Below are positions 1-4,552 of a stretch of DNA of 6,086 nt, piece by piece. The translations under genes were made by a program, and so were the position numbers. Source of the stretch: Clostridia bacterium (GTDB lineage: Bacteria; Bacillota_A; Clostridia; Oscillospirales; CAG-272); assembly GCA_017631775.1 (NCBI GenBank), contig JAGBSQ010000079.1, positions 1-6,086 of the forward strand. Reading direction: 5' to 3'. Every line of letters starts with the position of its first letter. Positions within the stretch are counted from its first letter, which is position 1. Below the pieces are notes generated by a model. It was not told the origin of the DNA. It was given only the letters and a program-made list of their open reading frames with translations, and did no database searches.

Positions 1-1
1 C

Positions 2-331
2 GGCGCTGTTTGCTTGCAGGATGGACGCGCAATGGCTTACGGCGGTGTTTTGTGGGCGCCCTTTGAAGGGCAGATCACAAACATTGCCACACACCCCGAT
101 GCACGCAGATGCGGCATGGGAGCGGCTGTTTTAGAGCATTTGATAGAGGTTGCCCAGGCGCGACCCGATTGCGAGCAGCTTTCTCTTGAGGTGCGTGTTT
201 CCAACCTGCCTGCCATTGCGCTTTATGAGCGTTACGGCTTTTTGAAGATGGGTCTTCGACGTGGATTTTACAAACACCCCACCGAAGATGCCTTTGTAAT
301 GTGCTTGTCTCTTGACGGTACAAAAAATTGA
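2..331 (+). CDS. rimI: RimI-type protein N-terminal acetyltransferase, 5'-truncated by the window edge
   Basis: This is the C-terminal part of a GNAT-fold acetyltransferase; the reading frame is open back to base 2, so the true start lies outside the window. RimI enzymes transfer acetyl from acetyl-CoA to protein N-termini, classically ribosomal protein bS18. Visible are the acetyl-CoA pyrophosphate-binding motif of the R-x-x-G-x-G form (RRCGMG, about bases 104-121), preceded by the usual beta-strand ending IATHPDAR, and the late GNAT signature ALYERYGF (about bases 218-241). About 110 residues are present against roughly 150 in the family, so some 40 N-terminal residues are missing. A TTG at 14 and an ATG at 32 are in frame but fall inside the domain and are not starts. 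The assignment to RimI rather than another GNAT rests on the sequence pattern and on tsaD starting 16 bases downstream, the order commonly seen in Firmicutes. Confidence 0.88.
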   Translation, partial: GAVCLQDGRAMAYGGVLWAPFEGQITNIATHPDARRCGMGAAVLEHLIEVAQARPDCEQLSLEVRVSNLPAIALYERYGFLKMGLRRGFYKHPTEDAFVMCLSLDGTKN

Positions 332-347
332 CTTGAGGACGAATTCT

Positions 348-1361
348 ATGTATATCTTGGGAATTGAAAGCTCCTGCGACGAGACGTCTGCCTCTGTAGT
401 AGAAATGGGGGAGGGCATACGTGCCATTCGCTCCAACATTGTAGCATCGCAAATTGAGGTGCATCGCGTTTACGGCGGTGTTGTACCGGAGATTGCGAGC
501 CGCGCACACATCGAGGCTATCTCCAATATTACCTACGAGGCGCTTCAAACCGCAGGTGTCAGCCTTAGCGAAATTGATGCCATTGCCGTTACCGCCTTTC
601 CCGGCCTTATCGGTGCGCTTTTGGTAGGTGTCAACTTTGCAAAATCCTTGGCGTATGCCAACAATATACCGCTTGTTGCCGTTAACCATATTCACGGTCA
701 CGTGGCGGCGGCGTATCTTTCCAACCCCGATCTCAAGCCGCCTTATTTGGCGCTTGTCGTTTCGGGTGGACACACCGCATTCTATCGCGTTGACGAGGAA
801 ACCACCCTTGTTGAGATCGGTGGAACACGTGACGATGCCGCAGGCGAAGCGTTTGATAAGATCGGCCGTGTGATCGGTCTTCCTTATCCCGGCGGTGCAG
901 CGCTTGATAAGCTTGCTTATGAGGGCGATGCAAAAGCGATCACCTTGCCGTCTCCCGCACTTGCAGGAGATACGCTCGATTTCTCTTTTAGCGGTATTAA
1001 AACTGCAACCCTCAATTACCTTAACAGCATGGCGCAAAAGGGCGAAGAGATCAATGCGGCAAACGTAGCGGCAGCTTATACCGATAAGATCGTTAAGGCG
1101 ATCGTGAACAAGGCAGAGCTTGCTTTGGAGGCTAGCGGCATGAAGACCTTGGTGTTGGCAGGCGGTGTTGCGGCCAATTCGCACCTGCGCGCCGCTCTTG
1201 AAAAAATGTGCAAAAAGAAGGGGATTCGCCTCTGTATGCCCGAGCGCGCACTGTGCGGAGACAACGCTGCAATGATTGCAGCGGCAGGCTATTATGCCTT
1301 CCAAAAGGGCAATCTTGCAAACACCTCGCTCAATGCGTCAGCATCCGATGACGGACTTTAA
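348..1361 (+). CDS. tsaD: tRNA N6-adenosine threonylcarbamoyltransferase TsaD
   Basis: TsaD (Gcp/YgjD/Kae1 family) transfers the threonylcarbamoyl group from threonylcarbamoyl-AMP to A37 of tRNAs that read ANN codons, acting in the cytoplasm with TsaB and TsaE after TsaC makes the intermediate. The 337-residue product has the normal family length and all main motifs: N-terminal GIESSCDET (5-13), the metal-binding HxxxH as H114 and H118 in NHIHGH, VSGGHT (138-143), GGTRDDAAGEAFDKIGR (158-174), FSFSGIKT (212-219), the nucleotide-binding AGGVAANSHLR (271-281) and CGDNAAMIA (303-311), whose D305 is the expected third metal ligand. The ATG at 348 is preferred over an in-frame TTG at 312, because GAGG at 335-338 sits 9 bases upstream and the protein then begins with the canonical MYILGIESS. 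It follows rimI by 16 bases, so the two are probably co-transcribed. No residue looks damaged. Confidence 0.97.
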   Translation: MYILGIESSCDETSASVVEMGEGIRAIRSNIVASQIEVHRVYGGVVPEIASRAHIEAISNITYEALQTAGVSLSEIDAIAVTAFPGLIGALLVGVNFAKSLAYANNIPLVAVNHIHGHVAAAYLSNPDLKPPYLALVVSGGHTAFYRVDEETTLVEIGGTRDDAAGEAFDKIGRVIGLPYPGGAALDKLAYEGDAKAITLPSPALAGDTLDFSFSGIKTATLNYLNSMAQKGEEINAANVAAAYTDKIVKAIVNKAELALEASGMKTLVLAGGVAANSHLRAALEKMCKKKGIRLCMPERALCGDNAAMIAAAGYYAFQKGNLANTSLNASASDDGL

Positions 1362-1387
1362 AAAGCACAAAAAAATCGCAAAAAATC

Positions 1388-1411
1388 AATTTCGTCACTT
1401 TGAACGAAATT
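1388..1411. terminator. Weak A/T-rich hairpin after tsaD, possible terminator
   Basis: Bases 1388-1395 (AATTTCGT) pair with 1404-1411 (ACGAAATT), an 8-base-pair stem with an 8-base loop, 26 bases after the tsaD stop. On the + strand only a short TTT follows, so termination of the rimI-tsaD transcript would be inefficient. On the - strand the hairpin is followed by T-rich sequence (the complement of the A-runs at 1361-1385) and looks more like a normal terminator. I see no better terminator before rex, so read-through from tsaD into rex is possible. Confidence 0.33.
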
Positions 1412-1426
1412 TTCAAAAAAATTGAG

Positions 1427-1597
1427 TTTTCCACTTTTCCACAGGAGTTTTCCACAGGTTGTGGGTATTTGGTGGAGGGTTTGGATTTTACTTTATTTGG
1501 TTATATAAAAATCACCAAAAAGCAGAATTTTAGCCCCGATTTGTGGAAAAGTATGTGGAAATTGTTGGAAACTGGTAAAAAAATCCATTGTGGAAAA
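1427..1597. promoter_or_regulatory. Cluster of six DnaA-box-like 9-mers, two convergent groups
   Basis: On the + strand, TTTTCCACT lies at 1427-1435 and TTTTCCACA at 1435-1443 and 1448-1456. The same word is on the - strand at 1542-1550 and 1589-1597 (TGTGGAAAA), with the variant TGTGGAAAT at 1554-1562. TTTTCCACA differs by one base from the DnaA consensus TTATCCACA. A weaker - strand site, TGTGGGTAT, is at 1460-1468. The two groups face each other across about 85 A/T-rich bases that contain a 6-base-pair inverted repeat (TTTGGT 1496-1501, ACCAAA 1514-1519). This explains most of the non-coding stretch 1362-1715. The DnaA reading is inferred from the word; the repetition and symmetry are seen directly. 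It could be a DnaA-controlled regulatory region, a DnaA-titrating cluster, or part of an origin. No dnaA or dnaN gene is in the window to support the last. Confidence 0.6.
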
Positions 1598-1621
1598 CTT
1601 TTTTCGAGCCGATGTGACACC

Positions 1622-1640
1622 TTGTGACAGCATTCAACAA
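1622..1640. promoter_or_regulatory. Possible Rex operator overlapping the rex promoter
   Basis: TTGTGACAGCATTCAACAA is an imperfect inverted repeat with TTGT and ACAA at its ends, covering the -35 hexamer and part of the spacer. Known Rex sites have the form TTGTGAA-N4-TTCACAA or TTGTTAA-N4-TTAACAA and are 18 bases. This one is 19 bases, matches the left arm well (TTGTGA) and the right arm partly (TTCAACAA). Its position would block RNA polymerase, which fits autoregulation by the adjacent rex product. The overlapping TGTGA-N6-TCA pattern could also be read as a degenerate CRP/FNR-family site. Confidence 0.35.
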
Positions 1641-1653
1641 ATTTGGTTATAAT
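1624..1653 (+). promoter_or_regulatory. Sigma-A-type promoter of the rex operon
   Basis: A perfect -10 box TATAAT lies at 1648-1653, with GTGACA (5 of 6 matches to TTGACA) at 1624-1629, a spacing of 18 bases. Transcription would start near 1660, giving a leader of about 56 bases before the rex ATG at 1716. The DnaA-box-like cluster ends 26 bases upstream of the -35. The leader contains a short palindrome, TGCCATTTGGCA (1671-1682). Confidence 0.65.
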
Positions 1654-1715
1654 GCCCAAAACACTAAAAATGCCATTTGGCAACTGCTTACGTATGGTAG
1701 AGAAGGGATCGTAGT

Positions 1716-2426
1716 ATGACAGATTTTGATAACAAATTAAATAAAGAAAAGAAAACCGAGCGCATCGATCGCCCGTTTGTTTCACCTGCTGTTATTCGCC
1801 GTTTGCCGCGCTATTTTCGCTATTTACGCGAGCTCTTGCGCGAGGGAAAAACACGCATCAGCTCGGGTGAGCTTTCCGCGCGCATGCAGGTAACCGCATC
1901 GCAGATCCGTCAGGATCTCAACTGCTTTGGCGGCTTTGGTCAACAAGGCTACGGCTACAACGTCAGCTATCTCTATTCCAAAATTTCCGATCTTCTCGGT
2001 GTCGGCATGGGCCTTCAAGCCATTATTGTGGGCGCAGGTGACCTTGGTCGCGCGCTTGTGCGCTCCGATATGTTTGAAAAGCGCGGACTTGATATCATCG
2101 CGCTCTTTGACGTCAACCCCGAGCTTATCGGCAAGGAGTACGGCGGCGTAAAGGTTTATGACATGAAGGAGCTCGAAGAATTTTGCCAAACCCACACGGT
2201 CGATATGGCTGTTTTAACTTTGCCCAAAGCAAAGGCCGAGGAGGAATCCGCGCGCTTGCTTTCCTTGGGGGTTGAAGGCTTTTGGAACTTTACCGGCAAG
2301 GAGCTCTCCTTCTTGCCCAACAGCGCGGTTGTGGAGAACGTACACCTTGGCGATTCTTTAATGAGCCTGAACTACGAGCTTTGCCGTCGCAAGAGCGAAA
2401 AAGACAAAAAACGGATAAAGGAGTAA
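1716..2426 (+). CDS. rex: Redox-sensing transcriptional repressor Rex
   Basis: Rex is a homodimeric cytoplasmic repressor that senses the NADH/NAD+ ratio: it binds operators when NADH is low and releases them when NADH binds, de-repressing fermentative and respiratory genes. The 236-residue product has an N-terminal winged-helix DNA-binding domain (about 20-95), with the family core RLPRYFRYLREL (29-40), SSGELSARMQVTASQIRQDL (49-68) and the FGGFGQQGYGY segment (71-81). A Rossmann domain follows, with GAGDLG (G106, G108, G111) after the strand QAIIV, FDVNPELIGK (131-140), the NFTGKEL segment (191-197) and the C-terminal VVENVHLGDSL swap region. It is somewhat longer than the usual 205-220 residues because of a charged N-terminal extension and a Lys-rich tail. 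The ATG at 1716 has AGAAGGG (1701-1707) 8 bases upstream. It is the first gene of a unit with the DnaD-like and DnaI-like genes. Confidence 0.95.
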   Translation: MTDFDNKLNKEKKTERIDRPFVSPAVIRRLPRYFRYLRELLREGKTRISSGELSARMQVTASQIRQDLNCFGGFGQQGYGYNVSYLYSKISDLLGVGMGLQAIIVGAGDLGRALVRSDMFEKRGLDIIALFDVNPELIGKEYGGVKVYDMKELEEFCQTHTVDMAVLTLPKAKAEEESARLLSLGVEGFWNFTGKELSFLPNSAVVENVHLGDSLMSLNYELCRRKSEKDKKRIKE

Positions 2427-2430
2427 GACA

Positions 2431-3399
2431 ATGAAATTGAATTTTTGGCAAGAGGTTTTGGTCTTGCCCGCATCCGTTCTCTCGCATTTGGATGCAGCAA
2501 CGCCCGAGCAGCTTCGCGTGCTTCTTTGGTTGGCGTCTGATCTGACGCTTGCAACCAAGCATAAGCAATTGGCAAAGCTTGCCGGTTGTGACGTTCATGC
2601 CGCACGCGATGCAGTCAAGTTTTGGTGTGAGCACGGTGTAATGGGAGAGGAAGCAGAGGCTGCTACTCCCGCAATGGCACCTGCCCCAGCAGAGGCTCCC
2701 GTTAAAAAGAAGCTGCAACGAGCAGACGAATTGCCCAATTATACATCCGGCGAGCTTTCCGATCTTTTGGAGGCGCGCCAAAGCGTGCGCTTGCTGATTG
2801 ACGAAGCGCAAAGAATTCTTGGCAAAATGTTCAACCCCAGCGACGTCAACATTATGGTTGGCATGCTTGATTATTTGGGCATGAACGAGGAGTGCATTCT
2901 CCTTTTGCTCGCGCATTGCAAAAAGATCGGCAAGAGCAATTTGCGCACCATTGAAAAATTTGCATATACCCTTGTAGATAAGGGCATCAACGACGTGGAG
3001 GCGATGGAAGCAGAGATCTGCGCTATGGAGGCCATGTACACCTTTGAAGGGGAAGTGCGTGCGCTGTTTGGCATGAAGACACGTGCCATGACAAGCAAAG
3101 AAAGCAAAATGCTTTCGGCATGGCTTTCCTTTGGCTATGACATCGGTATTGTTCGCACGGCTTACGAAATCACCGTCAATGCCACGGGCGAGGCTTCTTT
3201 GCCTTATACAAACGCTATTCTCGAAAAATGGAATGCCAACGGTTGGAAGACCGCTGCCGAAATTGAGGCAGGCATGAATGCCGAAAGAGAGAAGCGTGAA
3301 AATGCTGCCAACAAAAAAGAACTTGGCAACAGCTTTGATACAGACGATTTCTTTGAGGCGGCACTTGAGCGCGGTTTCCGCGAGCGTAGCCGCGAGTAA
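2431..3399 (+). CDS. DnaD-domain replication protein with tandem DnaD modules
   Basis: Members of the DnaD/DnaB(Bsu) family remodel origin DNA and help recruit the helicase loader during initiation and primosome restart in Firmicutes. In this 322-residue protein the N-terminal 70 residues look like the winged-helix-type oligomerisation domain (LPASVLSHLDAATPEQLRVL). An Ala/Pro-rich linker covers about 74-90. Two DnaD-type helical modules follow, about 120-195 and 208-280. The second carries the family hallmark YTNAILEKWNANGWKT (259-274), and the first has the matching RTIEKFAYTLVDKGI (172-186). The acidic/aromatic tail SFDTDDFFEAALERGF (301-316) resembles tails of clostridial DnaD-domain proteins. 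Tandem modules recall B. subtilis DnaB more than the shorter, single-module DnaD, so I give no gene symbol. The ATG at 2431 has AAAGGAG (2417-2423) 7 bases upstream. The gap to rex is 4 bases, which implies co-transcription and perhaps translational coupling. Confidence 0.88.
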   Translation: MKLNFWQEVLVLPASVLSHLDAATPEQLRVLLWLASDLTLATKHKQLAKLAGCDVHAARDAVKFWCEHGVMGEEAEAATPAMAPAPAEAPVKKKLQRADELPNYTSGELSDLLEARQSVRLLIDEAQRILGKMFNPSDVNIMVGMLDYLGMNEECILLLLAHCKKIGKSNLRTIEKFAYTLVDKGINDVEAMEAEICAMEAMYTFEGEVRALFGMKTRAMTSKESKMLSAWLSFGYDIGIVRTAYEITVNATGEASLPYTNAILEKWNANGWKTAAEIEAGMNAEREKRENAANKKELGNSFDTDDFFEAALERGFRERSRE

Positions 3400-3408
3400 G
3401 GAGTTCTT

Positions 3409-4398
3409 ATGGGATATAACAAAGAAAATTTCAAGCGCATTCGCGCGGAATACGAGACCAAAGCATTTGCGGCACAAGAAGAAGCAGATGCACGTCGCGA
3501 CGAGCTTTATATGGCAATTCCCGAGCTGTACGAAATGGATCGCCGACTCTCGCAATTTGGTCTGCGCATTATGAAGGCGGCTCTTGCAAAAGAGAACACC
3601 GAAGAAAAGATTGCTGAATTGCGCGCCGAAAACGAGCGCATCACAAGTGCACGTGCCGCACTTTTGGCAAGCCATGGCTATCCTGCCGACTACAGCGAGC
3701 CCAAGTATGAGTGCACCGCTTGCCGCGATACCGGCTACGTGGGCATTAAGATGTGCTCTTGCATGCGTGAGCGCTTGGTTGAGGCAGGCATGTATTCCTC
3801 GGGTCTTGGAGCTCTGATGCAAAAACAAACCTTTGCAAATTTCTCCTGCGAGTACTACCGTACCTCGCCCGATGCATATCGTGTAATGCAGGATAACTAC
3901 CGTTATCTTTTGCGCTATGCCGAGAACTTTGCGCTCGAGGCAGGCAAGGCGATTCCCGAAAGTCTCTTGTTCCTTGGCGGCACGGGACTTGGCAAAACCC
4001 ACCTTTCCACCGCGATTGCGCGCGTGGTCACCGAGCGCGGTTACGACGTTTTTTATAACAGCGCAGTTGGCATGATCTCGGATTTTGAAAGTCGCCGTTT
4101 CGGCAACGGTGTGGCGGCAACCACCACCGATGATACCACGGCTTACACCGAGTGCGATCTTCTCATCATCGATGACCTTGGCACCGAGGTAGTCAATCAG
4201 TTTACACTGTCTTGCCTCTACCACGTTATCAACACAAGACTCAATCTCCAAAAGCCGACCATCATCAGCACAAACCTGACTCCGGGTGAGATGCGCAAGC
4301 TTTACAGCGACCGTATTTCCAGCCGACTGACCGGCGAATTCCAGGTAATTCCGTTCTACGGAACCGACGTTCGCAAGCAAAAATTGCAATCCAAATAA
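3409..4398 (+). CDS. dnaI: DnaI/DnaC-like AAA+ replicative helicase loader
   Basis: This family of AAA+ ATPases delivers the hexameric replicative helicase to single-stranded DNA at origins or stalled forks. The 329 residues start with a charged coiled-coil-like region (about 5-90). A zinc-binding element follows: C102-x2-C105, then C116-x-C118 in YECTACRDTGYVGIKMCSC. The ATPase core has Walker A GGTGLGKT (190-197, K196), Walker B LLIIDD (251-256), sensor 1 STNLTP (287-292, N289) and an arginine-finger segment DRISSRLTG (301-309, probably R306). Length and zinc element match B. subtilis DnaI (about 311 residues) better than E. coli DnaC. IstB-type transposon ATPases share the core but lack this N-terminal part, and no transposase is nearby. 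The ATG at 3409 has AAGGAG (3398-3403) 5 bases upstream, overlapping the stop codon of the DnaD-like gene. That overlap, and a DnaD-family partner upstream, support the loader assignment. Confidence 0.92.
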   Translation: MGYNKENFKRIRAEYETKAFAAQEEADARRDELYMAIPELYEMDRRLSQFGLRIMKAALAKENTEEKIAELRAENERITSARAALLASHGYPADYSEPKYECTACRDTGYVGIKMCSCMRERLVEAGMYSSGLGALMQKQTFANFSCEYYRTSPDAYRVMQDNYRYLLRYAENFALEAGKAIPESLLFLGGTGLGKTHLSTAIARVVTERGYDVFYNSAVGMISDFESRRFGNGVAATTTDDTTAYTECDLLIIDDLGTEVVNQFTLSCLYHVINTRLNLQKPTIISTNLTPGEMRKLYSDRISSRLTGEFQVIPFYGTDVRKQKLQSK

Positions 4399-4468
4399 AA
4401 AAACTGCATATTTTTAATAAAAAGTTGATAAAAAAAGTAAAAAATTAAGATAAATATTCAAAAAACTA

Positions 4469-4497
4469 TTTACAAATTGCAAAAAAGAATGTATAAT
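4469..4497 (+). promoter_or_regulatory. Strong sigma-A-type promoter of the acidic-repeat gene
   Basis: TTTACA (4469-4474) and a perfect TATAAT (4492-4497) are separated by 17 bases, the optimal spacing. The 70 bases upstream are full of A- and T-runs, as in an UP element. Transcription would start near 4504. No G/C-rich terminator hairpin is visible between the dnaI-like stop (4398) and this promoter, so some read-through from the rex operon may also reach the next gene. Confidence 0.75.
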
Positions 4498-4501
4498 GTA
4501 A

Positions 4502-4519
4502 GTGGATAATTTTATTCAC
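4502..4519. promoter_or_regulatory. Imperfect palindrome at the predicted transcription start
   Basis: GTGGATAATTTTATTCAC pairs 7 of 9 positions between its halves and lies 4 bases after the -10 box, where a bound protein would block transcription. Extended by one base each side, its halves are AGTGGATAA (the complement of TTATCCACT) and TTATTCACG. Each is one base away from the DnaA-box form TTATNCACA, and they are arranged divergently. A repressor operator of another kind is equally possible. Confidence 0.4.
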
Positions 4520-4534
4520 GTCTTTTTGACGTGA
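4516..4534 (+). promoter_or_regulatory. 5'-UTR hairpin just upstream of the ribosome binding site
   Basis: TCACGTC (4516-4522) and GACGTGA (4528-4534) form a perfect 7-base-pair stem with a T5 loop. It lies about 12 bases from the predicted 5' end of the transcript and abuts the Shine-Dalgarno region AGGAAGGA (4534-4541). It is not followed by a T-run, so it is not a terminator. A 5' stem of this kind is a typical mRNA-stabilising element; it may also act as an operator at DNA level because its left arm overlaps the palindrome at 4502-4519. Confidence 0.5.
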
Positions 4535-4552
4535 GGAAGGAACGGGCATATT

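Noticed and set aside
75..1304. 409-codon open frame on the - strand
   Set aside because: It is the in-register antisense shadow of tsaD, whose product has every catalytic motif; the Cys/Arg-rich antisense translation resembles nothing.
1427..1597. CRISPR-like or transposon-end interpretation of the repeated TTTTCCACA words
   Set aside because: The repeats are 9 bases, irregularly spaced and on both strands, with no spacer-like units, no cas genes, no transposase and no target-site duplication.
1400..1627. 75-codon open frame (TTG start) on the + strand between tsaD and rex
   Set aside because: There is no ribosome binding site, the frame runs through the DnaA-box-like repeats and stops in the promoter, and the composition is that of A/T-rich non-coding DNA.
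1362..1715. Chromosomal origin (oriC) as a firm call
   Set aside because: The box cluster and A/T-rich centre would fit, but no dnaA, dnaN, rpmH or parAB gene is adjacent and GC skew cannot be judged from one window, so it is left as a possibility only.
1501..1785. 94-codon open frame on the - strand
   Set aside because: It overlaps the rex promoter and 5' end, lacks a ribosome binding site and has no recognisable motif.
2290..4389. 699-codon open frame on the - strand
   Set aside because: It is in register with the DnaD-like and DnaI-like genes, has no ribosome binding site or family motif, and is explained by the lack of TTA/CTA/TCA codons in those genes.
3409..4398. IstB-type insertion-sequence ATPase instead of a helicase loader
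   Set aside because: The N-terminal coiled-coil-like region and CxxC/CxC zinc element match DnaI, the DnaD-family gene is directly upstream, and there is no IstA-like gene or inverted repeat.
4399..4552. Riboswitch in the A/T-rich leader before the acidic-repeat gene
   Set aside because: The predicted leader is only about 50 bases with a single simple hairpin and no conserved riboswitch core is recognisable.
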